Shown here piece by piece: positions 1-7,804 of a stretch of 55,685 nucleotides of DNA. The first letter of the stretch is position 1. Each line of letters begins with the position of its first letter. The stretch lies in the NCBI GenBank assembly GCA_964406795.1, contig CAYOTA010000009.1, forward strand, positions 1-55,685, given 5' to 3'. The translations under genes were made by a program, and so were the position numbers. The notes beneath the pieces are model-generated. The model saw only the letters and a program-made list of their open reading frames with translations, did not search any database and had not been told where the DNA came from. Origin of the DNA: JAGORM01 sp964406795. Lineage in GTDB: Bacteria > Patescibacteriota > Microgenomatia > Levybacterales > GWA1-39-11.

Positions 1-637
<637 letters not shown>

Positions 638-781
638 TAAAAGAAAAATATTCTAATTTATTAGGATATTATCTTTTCGCTTGTCCTAGCGCCTTTAAGT
701 ACAAAAGGAATGGATACCCGATTTATATCGGAAAAACATTCCTACCACTTTCCAAGACATCTTTTTACTTTTGTAGCAATA

Positions 782-820
782 AAAGACACTTTTGTTATTT
801 GAACACTGGTGTCTTTTTTT
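782..820 (+). terminator. Rho-independent terminator downstream of 16S (first)
   Basis: An 8-bp perfect stem (AAAGACAC at 782-789 with GTGTCTTT at 809-816) is followed by a T-run. It lies about 145 nt after the 16S 3' end and is the first of two tandem terminators. Confidence 0.8.
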
Positions 821-888
821 GTGAGTAAAAAGAGGAAAGGGGCAAGCTTTGCTTACCACTTTTCAAGCATCTTTATAATTACTTGTTA

Positions 889-919
889 ATCCCTGAGTTT
901 AAAACCTCGGGGATTTTTT
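889..919 (+). terminator. Rho-independent terminator downstream of 16S (second)
   Basis: A 10-bp stem (889-898 with 906-915, one G-U pair) is followed by T6. Both terminators are preceded by a related sequence (TACCACTTT..CAAG..CATCTTT at about 743-766 and 854-873) and followed by GTGRGTAAAAA. The region 640-956 therefore looks like two copies of one terminator module. An additional small hairpin (648-656/663-671) follows the 16S end. Confidence 0.8.
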
Positions 920-956
920 GTGGGTAAAAAACAGAAAAAAAGAGCTAAATATTACA

Positions 957-1448
957 CTATTGCTGTATTGACTGAGAAGGGCGAAGTTTCATGGGGAAGT
1001 CATTTGTTTTGTTTTTTACTCCAGATGGAAGGACGCGAGTGGGCATTGGTGTAATCCCTCGTTTTACACACGTCATTTCAGCAGTTTGAACTAGCATTTG
1101 TGGATTAGCACACGTATCCTGAATTATTGATCCTGTGTAACCATCAGTACAGGTAAAGCTTATACTTTGGAATCCAGGGAAGCAATTGCCACGAGTGAGT
1201 GTTTCAGAAGAAACATATACTGCAGGTTTTGTAACTTGTTTACATGGTTCAGAAGCGGTTGTTCCAGTTACGCAAGGAGCTAATTGTTTTAAATTCATTT
1301 CTCCACTAGTGCTACTTATGCCAGCAACTTCTTGTGTGGTTTCATTATGCTGTAGCCAAAAAAACACAATTGAGCTTAATGCAAATAATCCTACAAGTGT
1401 ATAAAAGAATGTGCTGCTTCTTTTACCGGGCTTTTTCTTAATGGGCAT
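957..1448 (-). CDS. Small membrane-anchored, cysteine-containing exported protein
   Basis: About 163 aa from the chosen start (MPIKKK). A basic N-terminus is followed by one hydrophobic segment (FFYTLVGLFALSSIVFFWL) and an extracytoplasmic region with six cysteines, probably disulfide-bonded outside the membrane. I do not recognise the family. A longer frame starting at 1466 (MWFSKY) is open, but a promoter TTGACA (1478-1483, minus strand), 17-bp spacer, TTTAGT (1455-1460) and 6 nt before the ATG at 1448 points to a leaderless start at 1448. It lies opposite and downstream of the 16S terminators. Confidence 0.65.
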   Translation of the reverse strand: MPIKKKPGKRSSTFFYTLVGLFALSSIVFFWLQHNETTQEVAGISSTSGEMNLKQLAPCVTGTTASEPCKQVTKPAVYVSSETLTRGNCFPGFQSISFTCTDGYTGSIIQDTCANPQMLVQTAEMTCVKRGITPMPTRVLPSGVKNKTNDFPMKLRPSQSIQQ

Positions 1449-1454
1449 GTATTT

Positions 1455-1483
1455 ACTAAACCACATGTGAAAAGTTGTGTCAA
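1455..1483 (-). promoter_or_regulatory. Promoter giving a leaderless start for the 957-1448 gene
   Basis: Minus-strand -35 TTGACA (1478-1483) and -10 TTTAGT (1455-1460) with a 17-bp spacer. The ATG begins 6 nt after the -10 box, where transcription would normally start. Confidence 0.6.
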
Positions 1484-1623
1484 TGGCTTTTCACAGCTCA
1501 TCAATACTTGTATGTCATAATAGCTTCAAATTTAAAAATATGGTAAACTGAGCGTGTTGGTTTGTGTTTGGCGCGGTGGTTTTGTGGGAGAGACTCCACT
1601 TCTTCACCTCGCAGAAAGTATAT

Positions 1624-1695
1624 GGCGCGGTGGCGAAGTGGTAACGCGGGAGTCTGCAAAACTTCTATGCGAGGGTCCGATTCCCTTCCGCGCCT
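1624..1695 (+). tRNA. tRNA-Cys (anticodon GCA)
   Basis: A 72-nt cloverleaf. The acceptor GGCGCGG (1624-1630) pairs with CCGCGCC (1688-1694). The anticodon GCA is at 1656-1658 in loop CTGCAAA. The T arm is GAGGG/CCCTT with loop TCCGATT. The discriminator U73 (1695) is the known identity base for bacterial tRNA-Cys. CCA is not encoded. A partial copy of the 5' end (GGCGCGGTGG) occurs 54 nt upstream at 1570-1579. Confidence 0.95.
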
Positions 1696-1706
1696 CAGAT
1701 AACTAT

Positions 1707-1847
1707 ATGTCTTCAGAACAAGGCGTTAGTCATGAATCGCATCAGGATAAAAACATCTTGAGTAGGGTGTTAGGGTCTGTTGTGGACGTATCCAGGGGTG
1801 TATTTCAAGCAATCTTAGGATATTTTGTAGATACGAAAAAGAAATAA
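1707..1847 (+). CDS. Possible 46-aa protein
   Basis: Short frame beginning just after tRNA-Cys and ending 6 nt before the next gene. The product has a hydrophilic N-terminus, a central segment NILSRVLGSVVDVSR and an amphipathic tail GVFQAILGYFVDTKKK. There is no recognised domain or clear ribosome binding site. Its tight placement ahead of the 1854 gene in the same direction is the main support. Confidence 0.4.
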   Translation: MSSEQGVSHESHQDKNILSRVLGSVVDVSRGVFQAILGYFVDTKKK

Positions 1848-1853
1848 TTAAAT

Positions 1854-2237
1854 ATGTCATTTAATAAAGAATTTGAGGACGAAACAATAGAAGGAGAGTT
1901 TGCAGAGGAACAAAAAGACCAAAATCCCCGCTCTACATTAGAGGACATGATTTTAGCAGGTGAGTGGCAGATGCTAACAAAAAATGATGTCTATAAGGGA
2001 AGAAGCAGATCTGCCAAGATAATTGCCATGCATCAGGCAATCTCCAATAGAATAAAAGAACTGGAGAAATTATTTTACCCACTGGTTCGTAATTATCCCG
2101 AAAAAGCTCAAAAACTGCTTGATGAAATAAAAAAGTTGCGCTCATTAAAAGATTATTTACTCCAAGCATACGTGTGGGATAGACAAGGAACATTTACTGA
2201 AGACGACATCCCCGAAGAACTAAAAAAACTTCTTTAG
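1854..2237 (+). CDS. Hypothetical cytoplasmic protein, helical
   Basis: 127 aa, acidic N-terminal tail (DETIEGEFAEEQKDQ) followed by a largely helical Lys/Glu/Leu-rich region with regular hydrophobic spacing (KELEKLFYPLVRNYP, KAQKLLDEIKKLRSLK). No signal peptide or transmembrane segment. Family not recognised. It precedes the vapBC-type module by about 80 bp, but that module has its own promoter. Confidence 0.65.
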   Translation: MSFNKEFEDETIEGEFAEEQKDQNPRSTLEDMILAGEWQMLTKNDVYKGRSRSAKIIAMHQAISNRIKELEKLFYPLVRNYPEKAQKLLDEIKKLRSLKDYLLQAYVWDRQGTFTEDDIPEELKKLL

Positions 2238-2253
2238 CAGATGCGTTTGTACT

Positions 2254-2310
2254 ATGTAATACTTTTATTATCAAGTAATACTTGACATTCATGGTATTAC
2301 ATGTTATCGT
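2254..2310 (+). promoter_or_regulatory. vapBC promoter with three evenly spaced operator half-sites
   Basis: -35 TTGACA (2282-2287) and a -10-like TATCGT (2305-2310) lie 17 bp apart. Three copies of the heptamer GTAATAC surround them: direct at 2256-2262 and 2275-2281, and inverted (GTATTAC) at 2294-2300. Each starts exactly 19 nt after the previous one. The first and third match over 9 nt as an inverted pair. Toxin-antitoxin operons are usually repressed by the antitoxin complex, so this is the likely autoregulatory operator. Confidence 0.7.
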
Positions 2311-2319
2311 AATTATAGT

Positions 2320-2568
2320 ATGCAAGGCATTTCAACTCTTACACAAAAAGGACAAGTAGCAATACCCAAACCAATTCGGGACTACTTTAAACTACAAGCT
2401 TCTGATAGGTTACATTTTTCCATTGAAGGGGATAGGATTGTAGCAAAACCTGCACCATCCATAAGTGAGATGAGAGGTTTCATAAAAGCAAAAAGAGCTG
2501 TATCAAAAGCTGAAATGAAAAAAATAATAAAGGAAGCTGTAGTTACTAAATATGCGAATCGTACTTGA
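2320..2568 (+). CDS. vapB: AbrB/MazE-fold antitoxin (VapB-type)
   Basis: 82 aa. The N-terminal half is a swapped-hairpin AbrB-type DNA-binding domain (STLTQKGQVAIPKPIRDYF, then DRIVAKP). The basic helical C-terminus (residues about 50-82) is typical of the part that binds the toxin. It overlaps the downstream PIN-domain gene by 17 nt, the usual antitoxin-toxin order. The protein probably neutralises the toxin and represses the operon by binding the 19-nt-spaced sites upstream. The ATG lies 9 nt after the -10 box, so the mRNA is nearly leaderless. Confidence 0.85.
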   Translation: MQGISTLTQKGQVAIPKPIRDYFKLQASDRLHFSIEGDRIVAKPAPSISEMRGFIKAKRAVSKAEMKKIIKEAVVTKYANRT

Positions 2569-2929
2569 TACAAGCTCTCTTATTAGATTGTTTACGAATG
2601 ATTTTCCTAAAAAAGCAGCTAAGATTGAAGATTTGTTAAAAAAGGAAAAAGATCTAATAATTCCAGATGTCGTATTTCCCGAATTAGAATATGTGTTAAC
2701 CTCAGGGTACAGCTCCAACCGTTCTCAAATTCATAAGTCCTATGAGTTTTTGCTGACACTTAAAAATGTAAAAATACATATCCGTGTAAGAAAGGCTATT
2801 TTGATTTATAAAAATACTAAACTGGACATGGCGGATTGTATTATTGCGGCAAGCTCCCTGGGTGGAACGCTTGCCAGTTTTGATAAGGAGCTTTTAAAAA
2901 CAAAAGGCGTAAAGAGTTTTTGGAAGTGA
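2552..2929 (+). CDS. vapC: PIN-domain ribonuclease toxin (VapC-type)
   Basis: 125 aa PIN domain with the four expected acidic residues: D6 (VLDTSS), E44 (FPELEY), D92/D95 (LDMADCIIAA) and D111 (ASFDKELL). PIN toxins are Mg-dependent RNases, often cutting tRNA or rRNA; the target here cannot be read from sequence. It starts inside the antitoxin gene, so translation is coupled. The active site appears complete, so the toxin is probably functional. Confidence 0.88.
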   Translation: MRIVLDTSSLIRLFTNDFPKKAAKIEDLLKKEKDLIIPDVVFPELEYVLTSGYSSNRSQIHKSYEFLLTLKNVKIHIRVRKAILIYKNTKLDMADCIIAASSLGGTLASFDKELLKTKGVKSFWK

Positions 2930-3046
2930 GGATATGTGCGCCATATTATACTTGAGGATGTAAAATGTTTAAAGAACTCCAAATTTGTTCACTGTAAGCG
3001 CTGTAAGCGAACACAAGTGTGGTGAAGTTTCCGCCTCTTTCTTTAA

Positions 3047-3188
3047 AGACATGAACATTTTTTCTGGAATAAGATGTGGGTCGTAATGGAGTCGGACCAT
3101 TCACCTCTTTCTTATCAGGAAAGCGTTCTACCGCTGAACTAACGACCCTCGTTCAGATTCCAGAAATTAATTATAAATGTTCATGTCT
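3047..3188 (-). repeat. Nested perfect inverted repeats enclosing tRNA-Ile
   Basis: Outer arms 3047-3060 and 3175-3188 are a perfect 14-bp inverted repeat (AGACATGAACATTT / AAATGTTCATGTCT). Inner arms 3062-3070 and 3157-3165 are a perfect 9-bp inverted repeat (TTCTGGAAT / ATTCCAGAA). The tRNA-Ile lies inside. In a minus-strand transcript both pairs would form a long stem bringing the pre-tRNA ends together, like the RNase III processing stems around rRNAs. Confidence 0.8.
3077..3148 (-). tRNA. tRNA-Ile (anticodon GAU)
   Basis: A 72-nt cloverleaf on the minus strand. The acceptor GGGTCGT pairs with ACGACCC (3078-3084 on the plus strand), with discriminator A. The anticodon stem CTTTC/GAAAG encloses loop CTGATAA with anticodon GAT. 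CCA is not encoded. This tRNA is often in the 16S-23S spacer of bacteria but here stands alone on the opposite strand, about 2.4 kb from the 16S gene. Confidence 0.93.
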
Positions 3189-3212
3189 GCGGACATAGTC
3201 CGAGCAGGAAAG

Positions 3213-3243
3213 CCCTGTCTGCCGACAGGCAGGGTTCTTTTTT
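3213..3243 (+). terminator. Terminator-like hairpin
   Basis: Compact hairpin with CCTGTC (3214-3219) pairing GACAGG (3224-3229), extended by CCCTG/CAGGG alternatives, then a T-run. It could end the plus-strand vapBC transcript or be a palindromic intergenic repeat. The stretches 2930-3076 and 3149-3339 hold no gene besides tRNA-Ile and this hairpin. Confidence 0.5.
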
Positions 3244-3339
3244 TGCTATAGCAAAAATCATCCTCCGCTGAAACTGTCACACCCAAAAATAGCTCGACCT
3301 GATATTTTAACAAATTTCACAGCCTCAATACAAGGAATT

Positions 3340-4008
3340 TTACAAAATGAAGAAGATGGCACCTCCAATGATAGTCAAAAGTGTTATTCCAACTATTCCT
3401 AGTGTTACTGCAGTAGAGCCTGTAGGAGGAATTGTGGGCCTTGGTGTTGCTAGAGCAAAAGGTGTTGCTGTAGGCGGAACAGGTGTATTTGTGGCAATAA
3501 TTATAGTTGGTGTTGGTGTTGGTGTTGGTGTTGGAGACACAGTAGGAGTGGGCGAGCTGGTAGGAGTCGGAGTTGGAGTTCTGGTTGGAGTAAGCGTTGG
3601 TGTGGGAGTTCTAGTGGGGGTAGGTGTTCTGGTTGGAGTCAGAGTTGGAGTAGGAGTTTTTGTTGGCGTGGGGGTAAGTGTGATTGTTGTGCGTGGGGTG
3701 AGACTTGCTGATACAGAAGCTGTTACGCTAGGGTTTGGTGTTAAGGTGGCAGAGATAGTTGAAATATTTTCATCATTAGAGATTTGTTGACCACTATCAG
3801 TTGGTGTTGCAGGGGGTGCTTCATTGAGGGTGAGCGCTTGTAATATTAACGGTGTAATAATAAAAACTCCCAAAAGCAAACCCAATAGATAGAATTTATT
3901 AAAAGGATGTCGAGTTTTGGATAACGGTATGGCACCTTTTTGTAACTGTACTTGCCGCATTTTAATAAATTCATCGTAACGTTTTTTAAATTGTGACTGT
4001 GGATCCAT
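3340..4008 (-). CDS. Surface protein with Pro/Thr repeat region and two membrane segments
   Basis: 222 aa. A cytoplasmic basic N-terminus (residues 1-35) is followed by a membrane segment (FYLLGLLLGVFIITPLIL), then a Thr/Ser/Pro stretch dominated by TPTPT, TLTPT and TRTPT units (about residues 85-175). A C-terminal hydrophobic segment (VTLGIVGITLLTIIGGAIFF) ends the protein. The repeat is probably an extended, possibly glycosylated spacer in the cell envelope. No catalytic domain is visible. It begins the minus-strand surface gene group up to 7689. Confidence 0.8.
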   Translation of the reverse strand: MDPQSQFKKRYDEFIKMRQVQLQKGAIPLSKTRHPFNKFYLLGLLLGVFIITPLILQALTLNEAPPATPTDSGQQISNDENISTISATLTPNPSVTASVSASLTPRTTITLTPTPTKTPTPTLTPTRTPTPTRTPTPTLTPTRTPTPTPTSSPTPTVSPTPTPTPTPTIIIATNTPVPPTATPFALATPRPTIPPTGSTAVTLGIVGITLLTIIGGAIFFIL

Positions 4009-4083
4009 AGAAACAGAACGGATATGCCGCTTATATTTATACTATGGAGATCAGAGGTAGGTGTCAAGGAAGAAACGTAACAC

Positions 4084-5961
4084 TTAGTCACCTTGGCGGT
4101 TGGAGAAGGCATATAAAAGAATGTTAAGATCTTTGGCGTCAATTTTCCCGTCATCTGTAAAGTCAGCTTTTGCCTTTAATGCTTGCGTGCAGACAGGGAG
4201 TTTTCTATAACAATTCATGAAGTCGTTGTAATCTTGAAGCGTAAGTGTGTTTGGAGAGGTTAGGTTTATTTTTCCGGTAATGAGTTCCCCGCTTGGGTTG
4301 TTTGCATTTATAGATGTTGTTCTACCAGCCGCAAGATTATCAGTAAATCCTACGTTTTTAAGCAATGAATTGTCAGTTCTCACCTTTATGGAATATGTTG
4401 TATTAAGAGGAACACCTGACACAACTTTAGACCCTTTATAGGCTCCTTCTTGAGGGTTATAGGTAAATTCAACAGGCATAGCGCTTCCGGTTTGAGTTCC
4501 CTGAGCGTTATAGAGATATATGTCAAAAGTGCGCTTAGCACGTGGACTATTATTTTCTCCTAGGTTTTTTGTACCGTTTGCGTTATTTCCAATTCCGGGA
4601 AGCTTTAGCACTAAATCAATTTGCGCTTGTAAGTTGTTAGGGGAGGGGACAGGTGTATTTGTGGGAATGTTAGTAGGTATGTTTGTAGGCGTCAGCGTAG
4701 CACTGGGTGTCGGTGTTTTTGTAGGTGTTAATGTTGTAGTTATTCCCGGTGGTAGGGTTGGCGTGATAGTAGGCGTAGGCGTTTTCGTAGGTGTCAGCGT
4801 AGCACTGGGTGTGGGTGTTCTTGTAGGCGTTAATGTTGCAGTTATTCCCGGTGGTAGGGTTGGCGTTATAGTAGGTGTAGGTGTTTTTGTAGGTGTCAGC
4901 GTAGCACTGGGTGTGGGTGTTCTTGTAGGCGTTGGTGTTGCAGTAGGCGTTTGCAGAGTAGGAGTAGGCGTTTTCGTAGGAGTACTGGTGGGATTTTGAC
5001 CGCCTATGCTTCCATTGTTAAACTGAGCAACCTGGCCATATCTGGCCAAATTATTTCCATACGTAATTGACGCACAGTAATAAATCACTGAATTTTGAGG
5101 GAAGGCAACCCCTGTGGCCACTACAGCGTTGGGACTAATTGGCGTGTCTCCGCCTGTTATATTCGTAGGCCCTGCAACGGTGTTGGGTAGGTTTTGGCAG
5201 GTTGTACTGGTTATACCCCAGCGGTAAACAACAGAAACTACATTTCCGTAGGCGTACACTGCGGATTTAAACGTACGAGGAGCATTGGAAACTAGGCTTG
5301 TAATAACTACTGGGGTTTTTAAGACTGGTGCAGTTGTGGTAGCTGGTGTAGTTGGGTTTGGAGGTGTTGTTGTGGTAGTAGAAGTAGCAATTGGAGTTAT
5401 AGTAGCGGCAGTTCCTACAGTATATGTCCCATTTATAAAAGTAGGTATTAATTCTCCACTTAGTTCATTAAATGAGCCTGCCGTAAAGTTAACTTGAGCT
5501 GTGCCGCCCATTTTTCCAGTTAATCTAAGTGTTCCAAGTAGTATGTCTCCCGTTACAGCCTCAGATGTTACATTTACAGCAGTTTTATAGCTGATACTCT
5601 TGGACGAAGCGTTAACCTCAACGGGTGGGTTATAGAGTGAAGTAAATTTAGCGTTTGGGTTAGGGATAAATTCTGCAGATACAATTTGTGCTGCTCCTGG
5701 CAGTCCATATGAAAGTGAAAACTCCACGGTTTGGACATTGATTGCTCCAGCTTTAAGTATTACCTGAACATCAGTAGTTTGGTCTATGCCAATGTTGGCT
5801 GTGGTAGGCGACAAGGTTACTGTAATTGGGTTTCCTGCTTGGGACGAAATTGTTTGGCGGTTTTGAATAGTCCAGATAGCAACTGGTAGTGCCACAAGAG
5901 CGGATATCACCACAACAAGAGCAATAATTTTTTTCTTTCCTAAATTTTTTATAAATTCCAT
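4084..5961 (-). CDS. Membrane-anchored cohesin-like protein with Pro/Thr linker and C-terminal dockerin-like repeat
   Basis: 625 aa. Order: N-terminal membrane anchor (IIALVVVISALVALPVAIW, residues about 13-31); a cohesin-like beta domain (about 45-180; ITVTLSPTTANIGIDQTTDV with later hydrophobic strands); a domain at about 215-320; a Pro/Thr linker at about 325-440 holding an internal tandem duplication; a beta domain at about 445-555; and a C-terminal dockerin-like pair of Ca-binding motifs (LTLQDYNDFMNC and DFTDDGKIDAKDLNILL). Cohesins and dockerins bind each other in cellulosomes and other surface complexes. Both on one anchored chain suggests a scaffold role, which is inference. Confidence 0.8.
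   Translation of the reverse strand: MEFIKNLGKKKIIALVVVISALVALPVAIWTIQNRQTISSQAGNPITVTLSPTTANIGIDQTTDVQVILKAGAINVQTVEFSLSYGLPGAAQIVSAEFIPNPNAKFTSLYNPPVEVNASSKSISYKTAVNVTSEAVTGDILLGTLRLTGKMGGTAQVNFTAGSFNELSGELIPTFINGTYTVGTAATITPIATSTTTTTPPNPTTPATTTAPVLKTPVVITSLVSNAPRTFKSAVYAYGNVVSVVYRWGITSTTCQNLPNTVAGPTNITGGDTPISPNAVVATGVAFPQNSVIYYCASITYGNNLARYGQVAQFNNGSIGGQNPTSTPTKTPTPTLQTPTATPTPTRTPTPSATLTPTKTPTPTITPTLPPGITATLTPTRTPTPSATLTPTKTPTPTITPTLPPGITTTLTPTKTPTPSATLTPTNIPTNIPTNTPVPSPNNLQAQIDLVLKLPGIGNNANGTKNLGENNSPRAKRTFDIYLYNAQGTQTGSAMPVEFTYNPQEGAYKGSKVVSGVPLNTTYSIKVRTDNSLLKNVGFTDNLAAGRTTSINANNPSGELITGKINLTSPNTLTLQDYNDFMNCYRKLPVCTQALKAKADFTDDGKIDAKDLNILLYAFSNRQGD
4691..4930 (-). repeat. 102-bp tandem repeat inside the Pro/Thr linker
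   Basis: The sequence GTCAGCGTAGCACTGGGTG starts at 4691, 4793 and 4895, a period of exactly 102 bp (34 codons) with few mismatches. It encodes repeated TPSATLTPTKTPTPTITPT-type units. Such in-frame repeats change copy number easily, so linker length may vary between strains, and assembly could collapse or expand it. Confidence 0.85.
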
Positions 5962-5985
5962 ATCTTATTTTAAATGCTTATGTTT

Positions 5986-7689
5986 CTAATGTGCAATATT
6001 AGGATTTAAAAATCCGGTTTTCCATACAAGAAAGTCTTGTATGTCTATGTTTCCTTGAGAATTGTTAAAATTTGATCTAAAAGAAGGTGCTTCACCTTGA
6101 GGGGTCTGAGTAAGAAATTCAGATTTCCAAATTAAGAAATCTTGAATGTTTATCTTACTATTACAGTCTGCATCTCCTTGCGACTTAAGCGGACATTTGT
6201 CCTCAGGTGTAGAAGTAATAGTGGTGGGAGTAGCTGTGGTACATGTAGGGAATATAGCATCAAGGCCCGCAATATAGCGTCTGATCTGAAGAGCGTCAAC
6301 GCTATCCATCTTAGTATCTCCGTTTACGTCAGCCCGTCTTGTTTGTTCCGGCGTAAATGTTTCCAGTCCCGCAACTTTGCGCAAAAGCAGTAAAGCGTCT
6401 GCCTCGCTTACTATTTTGTCATCATTAATATCTCCAATTCCATTACACGGGGAGGGTCGAGGAGTAACTGATGGGGTTGGGCAAACTGAGTCTGGAAAGT
6501 TGTAGTTAAGTGCATATGATCCAGCAGGAAGGGATGCTATATTCCAATTAACTGTTCCGGCAGCTGCTTGTGCAGAAGTTGCAGTTATATTTGAATTTGA
6601 AGCGCTTTTAAATATGGCCGGTTCACCCCGTGCAACATTTGCTATGTTAAATGTACCTTTTGCGCATACTGATGGGGCTGACGCAAAGGATTCTGAATAG
6701 GTAGTTGTGTTGCGGGTTGATCCTCTTGATTCTGGTCCCACCTGACATGCCGCACCAGATGTACTAGAAAAGGACCATGATGTATTTGTGGTTGCGTCAA
6801 TGGGTTTTGTACCGTTTGCGCAGGACAGATTTATATTAAATGTCCATTGTTTTGTGTCTGTAGGCGGAGCGTATTTAACAACTGGGTTTTGTGAGTAATA
6901 TTGAGAGCATTGACCGGCAGTATTACACGCCTTCATTCCCATTGTAAAAGTACAGGTTTGCCCGGCATATGTATATGTAGGCATAGTTAGTGTTTGATTT
7001 GCGCCAATACCTACTGCGGGAAATGAAGCAGTGTTACAAGAGCCCGTATTATAAACCCACTGATAGGTTGCTGCATTCTGACAATTATCTCCGGAAAAGG
7101 TATAGCTTCTACCGGATAGTAAATTATTTAAAGGTGTTCCGGTACTGGTTTTAATGCCGGTGCATGTTGGGATGGGGGAAGTGGTTCCTGTTATTGTGTA
7201 TGAGCCGGGTTGCATATTTGTTATGGTAAGTGCGCTTCCATTAGACGCGCGTAGGACTGTGCCGCTTACAAAAGACAATCCAAGTGTTCCCGCTTTTTTT
7301 GCATTAATTTTTACTGACCCTGGATAAAAATTTCCTGACTTAACCGTTTTTGTTTGAAAGGTAAATACGAGTGCTCGGCCTCCTGTTACCTCTGTAAATC
7401 GAGATGGGCCCACGGTTGTGACTGTTCCTGATGGTACAAAAGTTATATCACTGTCGGATAAAATTGATGAATCAAATAAAATATAAATGGTGCCTGTCTC
7501 TATCGTTTGATTTGTTTGGATTAATGTATTTACTGTGAAATCAGTATTCGTTTTAAAGGTGCCAGTACCAGGGTTGAAGGTAAGAGACAGGCTTGGTGTG
7601 GTTTGGGCCTGAGTTAACGGTACAAAAAACTTTATGAAAGTAATTGATAATAAAAAAATAAATACGCCAAAAATAACAGCCTTTTTCAT
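5986..7689 (-). CDS. Secreted cohesin-like protein with two dockerin-type repeats
   Basis: 567 aa. An N-terminal signal segment (AVIFGVFIFLLSITFIKFF) with a plausible cleavage near TQAQ precedes a cohesin-like domain (about 33-165). A middle cysteine-containing region (about 170-400) follows. A classic dockerin lies near 415-485 (GDINDDKIVSEADALLLLRK and ADVNGDTKMDSVDALQIRRY), and a second Ca-binding pair is at the C-terminus (DADCNSKINIQDFLIWK and NSQGNIDIQDFLVWK). Having one cohesin and two dockerin modules in a protein next to the anchored gene suggests assembly on the cell surface. The promoter gives a short leader. No enzymatic domain is recognised. Confidence 0.82.
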   Translation of the reverse strand: MKKAVIFGVFIFLLSITFIKFFVPLTQAQTTPSLSLTFNPGTGTFKTNTDFTVNTLIQTNQTIETGTIYILFDSSILSDSDITFVPSGTVTTVGPSRFTEVTGGRALVFTFQTKTVKSGNFYPGSVKINAKKAGTLGLSFVSGTVLRASNGSALTITNMQPGSYTITGTTSPIPTCTGIKTSTGTPLNNLLSGRSYTFSGDNCQNAATYQWVYNTGSCNTASFPAVGIGANQTLTMPTYTYAGQTCTFTMGMKACNTAGQCSQYYSQNPVVKYAPPTDTKQWTFNINLSCANGTKPIDATTNTSWSFSSTSGAACQVGPESRGSTRNTTTYSESFASAPSVCAKGTFNIANVARGEPAIFKSASNSNITATSAQAAAGTVNWNIASLPAGSYALNYNFPDSVCPTPSVTPRPSPCNGIGDINDDKIVSEADALLLLRKVAGLETFTPEQTRRADVNGDTKMDSVDALQIRRYIAGLDAIFPTCTTATPTTITSTPEDKCPLKSQGDADCNSKINIQDFLIWKSEFLTQTPQGEAPSFRSNFNNSQGNIDIQDFLVWKTGFLNPNIAH

Positions 7690-7804
7690 GCTTTGATTTA
7701 GTGTATATCTAACCTAAATATAAAAGCAATAGTGATTTAGAATTCATACTTGATTGACTACATACATTTCGTTAGTATGTATAAAAGAAAGGTAAATTGT
7801 AAAA

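Noticed and set aside
1554..1706. Upstream extension of the 46-aa frame
   Set aside because: It runs through the tRNA-Cys gene, so only the part after 1707 can be a gene.
3347..3790. Val/Gly-rich plus-strand frame of 147 aa
   Set aside because: It is the complement of the Thr/Pro repeat of the minus-strand surface gene; the composition is an artefact of the repeat.
4691..4996. CRISPR-like regular repeats
   Set aside because: The units are contiguous coding repeats without unique spacers, and no cas genes are present.
4520..4999. Val/Gly-rich plus-strand frame of 159 aa
   Set aside because: Same reason: antisense of the Pro/Thr linker of the 4084-5961 gene.
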